Shown here in pieces: positions 13,208 to 25,500 of a stretch of 64,000 nt of DNA (the stretch's first letter is position 1; each line of letters starts with the position of its first letter). This DNA comes from Sycon ciliatum (taxonomy: Eukaryota > Porifera > Calcarea > Leucosolenida > Sycettidae). The notes beneath the pieces are model-generated. The model was not told the origin of the DNA. It searched no databases and worked only from the letters and a program-made list of their open reading frames with translations. Location: contig NC_088643.1 in NCBI RefSeq assembly GCF_964019385.1, positions 42,041,568-42,105,567 of the forward strand. Direction: 5' to 3'. A program made the translations under genes and the position numbers.

Positions 13208-13667
13208 AGAAAAACCAATGCTGCCGCATTCCTGGACGGGGTGGATATTATAGGAAGCAGGGTCCTGGGGCTTAGGTTTCGCCTTATTCTGGCCATCACT
13301 GCATCAGGTGTGTCATCTTGGAATCTGAGGTCTTGGTGGACATTCTCTTCATGATATTTGCCTAATGATTGTAGTAATACGTGAAACTGAGAGTTGTGAC
13401 AATTTGACAAAGCTTCCACTCTCTCCTGTGTACTCTTCATGATAATCATAACATCCAGCAGCTCGAGGTCCGCCGATATGATAAGCATACTGGTCGGAAA
13501 TACAGGTACATGTTTGTCTTGGAGTTGAACGAGAAACACACAACAGGATACAGCTGCTGCTGAAAGCAAACATGGCTGGTGTGTATTATTCCACGTTTAC
13601 ATGACATAATTGTACCGTACTCAGTATCTGTATCAATTTACATGTACATGCTGGCTGGATCCAGTAC

Positions 13668-13910
13668 TGTAGTGTTTCGTACTTTAGTCTAACCAGACCA
13701 ACCAGAGAGCCAAGACATTAGTTCTAACTGTTGTACTCCGATAAGACAAAGAACCTAGAACACATGCAATCTACTAGATATATACATACTGGCTAAAGTG
13801 GGAAGGAGGAATGGAATGCTAGATCATGTAAGTGGATCATGATGATGGGAATGATAATATCGGAATGCAAGTATGCATGGGCTACATGCATCTAGTCACA
13901 TGACACTACA
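13668..13910 (-). repeat. 3' LTR of the unit 1 LTR element
   Basis: A 243-bp terminal repeat beside a purine-rich tract at 13911-13922 (minus-strand sense). It looks identical to its partner. Confidence 0.9.
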
Positions 13911-16725
13911 CCTCCCTTTCTTTGAGGTCGTAAGAGCAAATATGGCAGTAGATTAAGAAGATGGAGAAGATACCTAACTGGACGAATTTGAAAATGAAAA
14001 CAATAAGACCGTTGCAGAAGGGATCCATTACAGAGTTCTAAAAGCACTAGTCTGTCCGAGGGAGTATTCTAGTATAGTGCATTGTACATGTATATCCTCT
14101 CCTCTTACAAAGAAAAGACCTAAGGGTGTACAGAGGACACACAGGCACATGCAAGCCATTAGAAAAGAGAACGAGCAAGAGAGGGAGAGACAGAAGAGTG
14201 GAGTATTTTGTTTGGAGAGACCAAAGTTAGAAGCGATCGGGAGCGTGAACGACACGGCCGCGAGCCGTGACATACTTATCAGGCTGGTCTTGAGCTGGAG
14301 GGGTCGATGGCTCAGTGACGTCTTAATGCGGTCGAACGCAGCACACTGCTCTGCACCCCACTGCCACGGGGTGCCTTTGACGAGGAGAGACCTGAGAGGT
14401 TGCGTGATGGAGGCCAAGTCCGGAATGAACTTGCCTAGGTGGTTGGCCATGCCGAGCAGACGCCGGACGGAATGGACATCGGAGCAGGGAGAGAGCTCCT
14501 GGATTGCGTGGATCTTGTCTGGATCTGGACGGATGCCACAGCCATCAATCACGTGGCCCAGGAACTTGATCGAGGTGGCATGAAATTGACACTTCTCGCT
14601 GTTGAGCGTGACACCGGCGGATTGAAGACGGGCCAGAGCTGGTCGAAGGTTGTCGACCTCCTCCTCGAGGGTGGAGCCGAATGTGAGGACGTCGTCCATC
14701 ATGCAGATGTTGCCAGGGAGGTCGCTGAGCAGATCTGACATCTGTTTCTGAAAATACTCGGGTGCCGAGGAGATGCCAAAGGGGAGCCGCGTGTAGCAGA
14801 ATCTGCCGATGGGCGTGATGAAGGTGGTTAGTAGCTGCGACTCCGGCGCCAACGGAATTTGGTGAAACCCGCTGTTAGCGTCCAGCTTGGAGAATACCTT
14901 GGCATCACCGAGGCGAGCGAGGAGATGGTCCGTGGTAGGGAGAATGTGCCGTTCGCGCTTGACGGCTTTGTTGAGCCGTGTGAAGTCACCGCAGATGCGC
15001 ACGCTGCCGTTTGGTTTTGGAACAACGACCATGCCGGCACACCAATCGGTCGGTTCGGACACTGGGCGAATGACGCCAGCGGCTTCCATGCGACGGAGGG
15101 CTTCAATAACCTTCGATTCCATGGGCAGAGCAACTCGCCGAGGAGTGGAGAGCGAGTATGGAGGAGCCTCATCGCGAAGTTGAATGGTGTGGAGAGGACC
15201 GAAGGTACCTAGGCCCGAGAACAGGTCAGGAAACTCAGCGGCAACAGGAGAGCGAGAGTCTGAAGCTGAGTCACCAGAGGTAGAGGTGGTCTCCAGGACG
15301 TTAGCAGGAGCAGGCAGGATGCCGAGTGCCTCAATGGCTGGACGTCCGAGCAGTGGAAGCTTGAGGTCGCGGACCACGTACACCTGGGTGGGCACGGAGT
15401 GAGACTGAGATGAGTGAGCTGTGCGCAGGTCAGCTGTAAACCGGCCACAAACATTGAGGCTTGTGTTGTCTGGGCCCCGGAGAGTACGGTTCGATGGGGC
15501 GAGCGAGATAGGCAAGTCCAGGGATGTGAACACTGTAGCTGGTATAGCAGTGACATCCGCACCCGTGTCGACCTTCATAGTTATGGCCTTGCCGTGCAGA
15601 AGCATAGGGAGATTCCAGCCTGTGCCGTGGGTCAGGGTGCCCAGAAATGCGTCAGCAGAACTCACTGCCGAGCTAGAGGAATCACTGTGGCTGGAGAGAG
15701 AATGGACACCTGTGCCCCGCGGGGACTGATGAGTGCCCTGTCGTGCAGAAGAACCGGAGGAACCAGATGGTGGCGAAGAGCGGCACACTCGTTGAAAGTG
15801 GCCTGTCTTGCCACACCCTTTGCAGGTTACACGACTTGCAGGACATCGTGCGCGGGGATGTGACTCGTATCCGCACCAAGGACAAGAATCAGATGATGGA
15901 GTCGAGTGGCGCGAGGAGCTGGGAGCATCACGCAGCGGAGGACGATCGCGACTAGAACGCAGCCGCCCCTGATCCTGGCGGACAGCAAACAACGACTGAT
16001 CAGCTGCTGCACGTACCGTCGTTTGTTGCTCCTTGATGGCAGCGCTTTGGCGAGCGTGAGCCAGCGCCTTCTCCAGCGTCATATCCGAATCCATTTGCAG
16101 GCGTTCAGAAAGACGTGCATCTGCTAACCCTGCGATCAACCGGTCCCGGAGCATCTCATCGTGCATGGCCTTGAAGTTGCACCTGTCTGCCAAGCGGTAG
16201 AGATCGTTTACGAATGCATCTAGTGACTCCGTGGGCTGTTGGGTGCGCTGATGGAAACATGCACGTTCGTACACATAATTTCTCTTCTTGCCGAAGTGGG
16301 CAGTGAAACGCTCAGTGACTGTGGTAAATTTACTCACGTCATCCTCAGGTAGATGAAAGCTGTCCAGTAGGTCGTCAGCTTGCTCGCCCATCGTGTAGAG
16401 GAGGGAGTTCACCTGGACCGACTCCGGTTGGGTGTGAAGACCAGACGCCTGACGATAGCGGTTAAAACGACGCAGCCAGCGGTCCCACTGATCTGCAGCC
16501 TGGAAATTGAACGATGATGGAGGGGACACCTGTGAGAGGTGAACCATCCCCGGAAGAGAAACCTGGGCGGGCTCGGGCGCCGAAGAAGACGTAGAAGGCG
16601 CTCCACCGGAGGAGCTACCTGAACCACCATTGCTGCCTCCGCCACCGGCGGGGGAAGATCCGCGGGAAGCGGGTTGAACCGAGCTGGGGTCCGAAGAAGA
16701 CATGGCTTCTGGACCGCTGCTACCA

Positions 16726-16968
16726 TGTAGTGTTTCGTACTTTAGTCTAACCAGACCAACCAGAGAGCCAAGACATTAGTTCTAACTGTTGTACTCCGAT
16801 AAGACAAAGAACCTAGAACACATGCAATCTACTAGATATATACATACTGGCTAAAGTGGGAAGGAGGAATGGAATGCTAGATCATGTAAGTGGATCATGA
16901 TGATGGGAATGATAATATCGGAATGCAAGTATGCATGGGCTACATGCATCTAGTCACATGACACTACA
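16726..16968 (-). repeat. 5' LTR of the unit 1 LTR element
   Basis: A 243-bp terminal repeat with TG...CA ends, next to the likely primer-binding site (TGGTGGCAGCGG on the minus strand). Confidence 0.9.
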
Positions 16969-17183
16969 AGTACCAAGTACATTGTACGTACAGATACCTT
17001 CATGATCTCACTGGCTTGTCCGATCTAGATCTACATGTACATGATTGTACATGTACAAGTATAATTGTGCATGTACAATCGTGTACATGCACAATGTACA
17101 TACATGTACATGTAGATCTACTGCCGGATAGCTTATACAAAGCCTCTACTACATTATTATTATTATAAACGGACAGCTCAATG

Positions 17184-17240
17184 CATACTAGTACAGTACA
17201 TGTAGTACTGTCGCAGTACTACATGTACTGTACTAGTATG
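17184..17240. repeat. Perfect 27-bp inverted repeat with 3-base loop
   Basis: Arms 17184-17210 and 17214-17240 are exact reverse complements around TCG. They are built of CATACTAGTACAG and TACATGTAGTACTG motifs. Unit 3 has a rearranged version near 40560-40600. Confidence 0.85.
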
Positions 17241-17400
17241 AGCAAGGCATTCGGTAAAGTACAGCACCAGCTCATGATCCAAGATTTGTTTGACTTGGCC
17301 CTCTTGGGTGTATCTTGGCTTCCGAGCTATTTCACAGACCGTCGAGAGAGAGTACAGTCATGTAGTCCTGGCGAGTGGGGTAGTGTGCTGGGTCCTTGCG
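17238..17400 (+). pseudogene. LINE reverse-transcriptase relic
   Basis: The translation contains SKAFGKVQHQLMIQDLF and then WLPSYFTDRRERVQ and SVLGP. This is the catalytic-domain start and following region of LINE reverse transcriptases (usual form SKAFDKV...WL.SYL.DR.QRV...GSVLGP). Only about 55 codons remain and the catalytic aspartate is replaced by glycine. It is a different family from the LINE in unit 3. Confidence 0.5.
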
Positions 17401-17468
17401 AGTGCCCTTATCATTGCTCTTATCATTGCGCGTCAGTGATATTGACGACAGCTCTTCAATTCCTTTAT

Positions 17469-17820
17469 AATTATAAAATTCGACGGGTTCGCGTGCCGGG
17501 CAGGTCAAGAACAAGTTGTCGTACAACTCCCTGGTCAAGAACCACCTTTCCGCTTCCGTGAGACGCCACCACCCCATGATCAGGCGTCAGATGCGGGTCC
17601 TAAACGGTGGGGGAGGATAGATCAGATCCACCAACCAGAGGCCAAAGTCCTAAATCCCATTTGCTACATCCATGTTTTACTCATGCCAGGCCACGAGTTC
17701 CCAATTAACTGTGGGTCGAAGCACGGTTGGAAATATTCCTTCCGCTTCCAAGCAGGACTTGAACTTGGTACCTCTGGTTTCTCAATCATGGTCTTAGACC
17801 AACCCACTGAGCATGCCGGC
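17469..17820 (-). mobile_element. tRNA-headed SINE, complete copy
   Basis: A 352-bp insert flanked by the 15-bp direct repeat CTTCAATTCCTTTAT at 17454-17468 and 17821-17835. Unit 4 has the empty site. On the minus strand the head reads like a tRNA with an A box (GCTCAGTGGGTTGG) and a B box (AGTTCAAGTCC), about 40 bases apart. A body of about 270 bp follows, ending in an AT-rich tail. No coding capacity was seen. The same insertion is shared by units 1-3, so it predates their separation. Confidence 0.65.
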
Positions 17821-18038
17821 CTTCAATTCCTTTATCATTCGCCCAAACTGATGAACAATAGAATAATGATACTTCAAGTACTTGTAATAATAAATAGAGA
17901 ACTCGGATGTTGAGACAATAATAACAGTTAGTAACCATTATGCTCCTTTCCTTTCAATAAATAGAGAAATTCAGAATAAATATACTTGCACAATATCGCT
18001 GCAGGGAAAACTATCCATAATAACTATTAATTTTGTCT

Positions 18039-19065
18039 CTATGATTGACATTGACAGCTGTTTGGAGAAATTGGTAGCAGACCTCCAACTTCCTTCAGCC
18101 TCCACACAGCATTCGTTCCTTCGCATCTGTCGATAACCAAAACATGGGCGCTTGTCAGCTCTGATGAACGCCTCTTGCAGCAGCCGCACGGGGATTTGCA
18201 TGTGGCTTCACAGAGAATGGGTGGGAAACGGTTGAAGTCAGTGCTGCAAACTGTGTGTGGATTGTTGTGAACCTTGTCGCAAATATTCGCCTTGGAGTCG
18301 TCCTCTTCTTCCACGGCGGCTGCGATCATATCACTGCCCACATTCACTTCCATCTGTGGGCCAGGATAGACATTCAGCCACATGGCGGTACGACTATTGT
18401 GACGCTGGGCACTGCCGGACGAGGAGGAGGCTCTGCATGCCTCAGACTGCATATCACCACAGGCCAGTGTCTGCAATGGCAGTGGTGTGAACATCTGTAG
18501 ATTCTGCATGGCGTCCCAGGGGGCAGGTACTGGACGGCCACTTCTTGGTTTGCTCAGCTGCTCAAAGTAAGTGTTTAGTAAGCTGGTGTAGTTCACATTG
18601 TCAGACCGAGGTGTACATGCCTTGATCTTGTTGGCATTTTCCTGACTGGGAGAGAGCGATCTTGCCGCGGAGAATGGCACTGCACTTAGTATTGTTAGTG
18701 CTATCAGTGACACCATCACCTGAACAGAAGAACACAAGCAGTGTAGTAGTACGTCAGTATTATGGTATGTGAAAACATTTACGGTATTGCAAAGTTACAT
18801 ACATTCTTATAAATTAATCCATGGCTCTCCACCCGTGTCTCAACGTTACGTGTACATACATTTGTATATTTCATTTTCCCTGACGATAATAATGAAGTAG
18901 CCTGGAGCACAACATTAATAGGTGAAATATATACATTGTACATTTACTTCAGGTATCCTTCTCCCTAAAGTACTTCTAATTTTGGGTCTCCTTTCTAAAT
19001 AAATATCGCCTTACCTGCAGAACGGGTGAGAAGGATCGGAATCCGGAAAACATCTTAGATACCAT
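18039..19065 (-). CDS. IL-17-like secreted cystine-knot protein, copy 2 (two exons)
   Basis: Exon 1 is 19015-19065 and exon 2 is 18039-18719, with the same donor, phase and lengths as copy 1; the acceptor reads TTCTGTTCAG. The 243-residue product differs from copy 1 at only three sites in exon 2: FSAA for FSTA near the signal cleavage site, VPAPWD for VPASWD, and KANICDK for KANNCDK. All 13 cysteines and the IL-17-like motifs (NRFPPILCEATC, WRLKEV, CQC) are kept. The gene lies at the left end of unit 2, just right of the tRNA-headed SINE. Function is inferred from the family pattern only. Confidence 0.7.
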
Positions 19066-19274
19066 GTCTATTGCAGTTAAACCTTTGGTTGAACGAAGTG
19101 CAGGAATAACGGGCTAGGATCGAAGAATGTATAAACGTGGTGGTGCAATTCCCAGAGATTAAGGACCTTGCAAGTAGAACTGAAATAGGTCAGCAGAGAT
19201 TGTAATACTTCCTCAGATTGTAGAAAGGTGGAAGTGGAAAACCTATTCTGACTCTCCATAGCTGCGAGTTCAGG

Positions 19275-19282
19275 CTTTTATA
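19275..19282 (-). promoter_or_regulatory. TATA box of gene copy 2
   Basis: TATAAAAG on the minus strand, 210 bp upstream of the exon 1 ATG, at the same place as in copy 1. The leader between box and ATG is close in sequence to copies 1 and 3. Confidence 0.6.
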
Positions 19283-20684
19283 GAACTTCAGTGCGGAAGT
19301 ATTCGACACCGCAGGCCGGGCCAAACTAATGATACATGATGAGATTCACCTATGTTCCAGTTAGTATCATTATTCCACTGACGGCCGAAGGTATCCTGAG
19401 GGGAAGTACTTTGGTCAAAAACGACGGCACAGCCAAAGCGGATCTTTGGCTCCCACGTGCAACTGAAAATCCTGCCCCGGGCCGAGTAAAACTGGACCCA
19501 AATCCACAGAATAGGTTAGTCGAGTTCGTATGTATTCTTCTTTTGACTTGCAGAGCAATGAATCACCATTATTACCCTGATGTTGAACAAACCAGCCAAG
19601 CCACTCTATAATTATCGTTACAAGTGAACAATGGAGATGAGTACGCACTACCCACCTTATACACTGCACGCTGCATACGGTCCATAGCCGGCCTCATCGA
19701 ATGATTGTGTCCCCCGGACTTGGCACTGCAAAAGTCCGTACGTAGTCCGGCCCATGTACTAGTACGTATGTATAGTAATAGTATGCACGGAAGCAAACAC
19801 ACGCCTAGCTAGCTAGCTAGTGGCGTGTACGTGTAGTGCCTGTCGACAGTGTACAGACATTGTGCGTTTGTGAGTGCCACTTGGGTTTGGTGATCTAATG
19901 ACAGGAGCGTAATGTGCACGTGAGTGAGGAGTTGAACAGTAAAACAATCACCAAAACACCAACAAATCACCACTGCCACGGGCAATCTACATGTATGTAC
20001 ATGTACATGTACATGATTGTATTTTCGTGGCGTTGTCGCTGCCGGCTGTACATGTACTCATTATGTGTCAACATGACTTACATGTACATGATGTATTACT
20101 TTGTAATACATGTACTGTATAGAAGCAACTATTAAAATCTGTTTTTCTATCAGTGTATCAGCACTGAGAATGTGTCACCAGTCCAGAAAAGGGCGAACCA
20201 GAACAAGATTCAATCAGCTGATCTAATCGAATCGGGACACCTCATTCCAATGCCAAGGAAATAACATCAGTACAATACTACTACTGGCTGGTATAACAAT
20301 GTATTGGCGCAGGGAAATCATTGCACTACTGTGGCTGTGTGCTGTCATGTACTACTGCCCAATGACGGTGCCACAAAATGCCAAACTTGAAAAGGCACAC
20401 GGTCACCAGCACGTTTCCTACCTAGAATGTGGCTGCTTTCTGAGTGTGACACTGCACTGCTAAGATATTGTAAATCTAATCTTCTAGAGCAAAGAAGTTG
20501 ACTATCAACTGCAATAGAATGGCTCAGGATTCGTCAAGTAACTTTCCGGCGGGATGGACCCGTTTCATCTGTGCTAAAATAAAGACCCGACCCAATTTTG
20601 ATGTATTGCATGTACTTCGAAGTTTTCAGGAATGCTCTCCCCACACTCCACTTGATTTGAGAGGCAGTTCTTATTTGCCGTACG

Positions 20685-21006
<322 letters not shown>

Positions 21007-21056
<50 letters not shown>
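21007..21056. repeat. (AC)n microsatellite, unit 2 right part
   Basis: Pure AC run of 50 bp to the right of the embedded block. Confidence 0.9.
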
Positions 21057-21057
<1 letters not shown>

Positions 21058-22236
21058 GTTTATGCAGCAGGCCTAACTCTTTGAGCACCTCTTGAAGATC
21101 ACAGAGCCTCGTGTGCTCCTGCCTGATCCAGCATGCAGTGGAGATCATCTGGGGACTGGCCCTTCTCTACCAGCGACGCCCTTGTGCTAAGTCAAGTAAC
21201 TGCAGAGCACACTGCATGATGAGCTCGAGGGTTACAGTGTCACCGCTTTGTCGTTGGCTAGTGCGAGACCAGATAGACGGCCGATGTACATGTATATGCC
21301 TAGCCCCAAATACCAGCGCAGGGATTATTTTTGGAAATTCAGGCCCAACCAGTCCTGGGGTTGCGACTGGGCGTGCGTCAAACCTGATGTCCCAGTTATT
21401 CACATTCTATCGGCAAGACTAGGAAGGTTTGATTTGATGTGATGGTCTTTGCCGGATGTTCACCCCCACCCCGTTCCTACCAACTCTTACAGGTATCTCA
21501 ATCGATTGCCTATTGGTTATATTACAACTGAGTATTACTACATGCCAGTAGGGATGTAATTGTTTGTACGTGGGCGTGGCGTATTTGCGTTTGGTATACA
21601 TATATGTACATGATTGTATTGTTCGAATCATGTTCGGGCAGGGAAAATGGAGCTCAAGAAATACGAGTAAACACGCATCCAAGGTACCAGTGCAAAAAAA
21701 CACTGCAGTACATGTACAGAACGTTCTAATATTCGGTGCAATCAGGATGTTGAAGTGTTCACACCCGTTGCAACTAGTGCTGCTTCCGCACTTCTGCACA
21801 CTGCATGGGATTCTCCACAACTGGACACCGCTCTCCAGGCAGTAGATTCAGGGTTGATGATGATGAGCACGTGTCCTCAAACCCAACTCAGACCAACAAT
21901 GTATTATGGCTTTATGCCGTGGCCATTAACATGTCCCCCTCCCTTTCTTCCTTGGGGGAAGTCTGGAGACTGAAAGGAAGCACCCAGGACGATGCCTTGG
22001 CTTCATTGTATGACAAGGGAACACAAACTTCAACAGCTTTGAAGAGTGTAACCGAGTCTCAGTGGGAGTGCATGTACAGTGTACATGTAAATGTATATTT
22101 GTACAATGTACTACAGCTAGCTAGGCTGTTCAGACTCCAATACAGTATTTACACCGGCGATGTACATTGTATACAATTGTATGCATCATAACCTATCCTG
22201 GACATTTCTCATCGAGGAGAATAATACAGTACATAT

Positions 22237-22479
22237 TGTAGTGTCATGTGACTAGATGCATGTAGCCCATGCATACTTGCATTCCGATATTATCATTCCC
22301 ATCATCATGATCCACTTACATGATCTAGCATTCCATTCCTCCTTCCCACTTTAGCCAGTATGTATATATCTAGTAGATTGCATGTGTTCTAGGTTCTTTG
22401 TCTTATCGGAGTACAACAGTTAGAACTAATGTCTTGGCTCTCTGGTTGGTCTGGTTAGACTAAAGTACGAAACACTACA
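22237..22479 (+). repeat. 5' LTR of the unit 2 LTR element
   Basis: 243 bp, TGTAG...CTACA. Confidence 0.93.
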
Positions 22480-22501
22480 TGGTGGCAGCGGTCCAGAAGC
22501 C

Positions 22502-25500
22502 ATGTCTTCTTCGGACCCCAGCTCGGTTCAACCCGCTTCCCGCGGATCTTCCCCCGCCGGTGGCGGAGGCAGCAATGGTGGTTCAGGTAGCTCCTCCGGT
22601 GGAGCGCCTTCTACGTCTTCTTCGGCGCCCGAGCCCGCCCAGGTTTCTCTTCCGGGGATGGTTCACCTCTCACAGGTGTCCCCTCCATCATCATTCAATT
22701 TCCAGGCTGCAGATCAGTGGGACCGCTGGCTGCGTCGTTTTAACCGCTATCGTCAGGCGTCTGGTCTTCACACCCAACCGGAGTCGGTCCAGGTGAACTC
22801 CCTCCTCTACACGATGGGCGAGCAAGCTGACGACCTACTGGACAGTTTCCATCTACCTGAGGATGACGTGAGTAAATTTACCACAGTCACTGAGCGTTTC
22901 ACTGCCCACTTCGGCAAGAAGAGAAATTATGTGTACGAACGTGCATGTTTCCATCAGCGCACCCAACAGCCCACGGAGTCACTAGATGCATTCGTAAACG
23001 ATCTCTACCGCTTGGCAGACAGGTGCAACTTCAAGGCCATGCACGATGAGATGCTCCGGGACCGGTTGATCGCAGGGTTAGCAGATGCACGTCTTTCTGA
23101 ACGCCTGCAAATGGATTCGGATATGACGCTGGAGAAGGCGCTGGCTCACGCTCGCCAAAGCGCTGCCATCAAGGAGCAACAAACGACGGTACGTGCAGCA
23201 GCTGATCAGTCGTTGTTTGCTGTCCGCCAGGATCAGGGGCGGCTGCGTTCTAGTCGCGATCGTCCTCCGCTGCGTGATGCTCCCAGCTCCTCGCGCCACT
23301 CGACTCCATCATCTGATTCTTGTCCTTGGTGCGGATACGAGTCACATCCCCGCGCACGATGTCCTGCAAGTCGTGTAACCTGCAAAGGGTGTGGCAAGAC
23401 AGGCCACTTTCAACGAGTGTGCCGCTCTTCGCCACCATCTGGTTCCTCCGGTTCTTCTGCACGACAGGGCACTCATCAGTCCCCGCGGGGCACAGGTGTC
23501 CATTCTCTCTCCAGCCACAGTGATTCCTCTAGCTCGGCCGTGAGTTCTGCTGACGCATTTCTGGGCACCCTGACCCATGGCACAGGCTGGAATCTCCCTA
23601 TGCTTCTGCACGGCAAGGCCATAACTATGAAGGTCGACACGGGTGCGGATGTCACTGCTATACCAGCTACAGTGTTCACGTCCCTGGACTTGCCTATGTC
23701 GCTCGCCCCATCGAACCGTACTCTCCGGGGCCCAGACAACACAAGCCTCAATGTTTGTGGCCGGTTTACAGCTGACCTGCGCACAGCTCACTCATCTCAG
23801 TCTCACTCCGTGCCCACCCAGGTGTACGTGGTCCGCGACCTCAAGCTTCCACTGCTCGGACGTCCAGCCATTGAGGCACTCGGCATCCTGCCTGCTCCTG
23901 CTAACGTCCTGGAGACCACCTCTACCTCTGGTGACTCAGCTTCAGACTCTCGCTCTCCTGTTGCCGCTGAGTTTCCTGACCTGTTCTCGGGCCTAGGTAC
24001 CTTCGGTCCTCTCCACACCATTCAACTTCGCGATGAGGCTCCTCCATACTCGCTCTCCACTCCTCGGCGAGTTGCTCTGCCCATGGAATCGAAGGTTATT
24101 GAAGCCCTCCGTCGCATGGAAGCCGCTGGCGTCATTCGCCCAGTGTCCGAACCGACCGATTGGTGTGCCGGCATGGTCGTTGTTCCAAAACCAAACGGCA
24201 GCGTGCGCATCTGCGGTGACTTCACACGGCTCAACAAAGCCGTCAAGCGCGAACGGCACATTCTCCCTACCACGGACCATCTCCTCGCTCGCCTCGGTGA
24301 TGCCAAGGTATTCTCCAAGCTGGACGCTAACAGCGGGTTTCACCAAATTCCGTTGGCGCCGGAGTCGCAGCTACTAACCACCTTCATCACGCCCATCGGC
24401 AGATTCTGCTACACGCGGCTCCCCTTTGGCATCTCCTCGGCACCCGAGTATTTTCAGAAACAGATGTCAGATCTGCTCAGCGACCTCCCTGGCAACATCT
24501 GCATGATGGACGACGTCCTCACATTCGGCTCCACCCTCGAGGAGGAGGTCGACAACCTTCGACCAGCTCTGGCCCGTCTTCAATCCGCCGGTGTCACGCT
24601 CAACAGCGAGAAGTGTCAATTTCATGCCACCTCGATCAAGTTCCTGGGCCACGTGATTGATGGCTGTGGCATCCGTCCAGATCCAGACAAGATCCACGCA
24701 ATCCAGGAGCTCTCTCCCTGCTCCGATGTCCATTCCGTCCGGCGTCTGCTCGGCATGGCCAACCACCTAGGCAAGTTCATTCCGGACTTGGCCTCCATCA
24801 CGCAACCTCTCAGGTCTCTCCTCGTCAAAGGCACCCCGTGGCAGTGGGGTGCTGAGCAGTGTGCCGCGTTCGACCGCATCAAGACGTCACTGAGTAACGA
24901 GCCCGTCCTGGCCAAGTACTCTCCCAACTACCACACCACAGTATCTGCTGATGCATCTTCCTTTGGCCTGGGTGCAGTGCTTCTACAACGCCAGCCCGAC
25001 GCGTCCGTCCGTCCTGTAGCTTATTTGTCTCGCTCTCTCACACCAGCGGAAACACGCTATTCGCAAATCGAGAAGGAGGCTCTGGCTGCAACGTGGGCCT
25101 GCGACCGGCTCTCACACTACCTCCTCGGCATGCCATTCACCATTGAGACGGACCACAAGCCACTCATCCCTCTGCTAGGTACCCGTGCTCTTGACGACCT
25201 CCCTCCGCGGGTCCTCCGGTTTCGTCTACGGCTACTTCGATTCGATTACAGTATTATCCACACTCCTGGCAAACAACTCGCAATTGCCGACGCTCTGTCT
25301 CGAGCTCCTCTGCGCAGCACAGATGCCGACGCCACTGCCACACTGGAGGCTGAGACCGCTGCTATGGTGTCGTACGTCACTGAGGCTCTGCCTGCCACTG
25401 CGCAACGCCTGGAAGAGGTTTCAGCATGGCAAAGCGACGACGATAGCTGTGCTCACATCATCGAGTACCTGCAGCACGGCTGGCCTGCTCCTAGCGATGC

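Larger units (their letters stand above)
13668..16968 (-). mobile_element. Ty3/Gypsy LTR retrotransposon, broken copy in unit 1
   Basis: A fossil element on the minus strand with 243-bp LTRs (TGTAG...CTACA) and a 5-bp target duplication AGTAC at 13663-13667 and 16969-16973. Unit 3 has the empty site near 40370. Parts recognised are gag with zinc knuckles, protease and reverse transcriptase; no integrase was recognised. At 3.3 kb it is about 1.7 kb shorter than the copy in unit 2, and it appears broken by about one event. The two LTRs look identical and the shared interior is almost the same as the other copy, so the insertion is young. Confidence 0.9.
16974..17453. other. End of unit 1: palindrome and LINE relic
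   Basis: Holds a 27-bp perfect inverted repeat (17184-17240) followed by a decayed LINE piece. No gene is seen. Confidence 0.5.

Noticed and set aside
13349-13573. A possible small secreted protein (signal-like start MFAFSSSCILLCVSRS) with a homologue at 39979-40257.
   Set aside because: The reading frame shifts between units 1 and 2, and most of the stretch is missing in unit 3; no conserved protein results. It could be a decayed exon.
14077-16127. Several plus-strand frames of 70-170 codons opposite the LTR element in unit 1, and their mirror images in unit 2.
   Set aside because: They are antisense shadows of the gag-pol frame.
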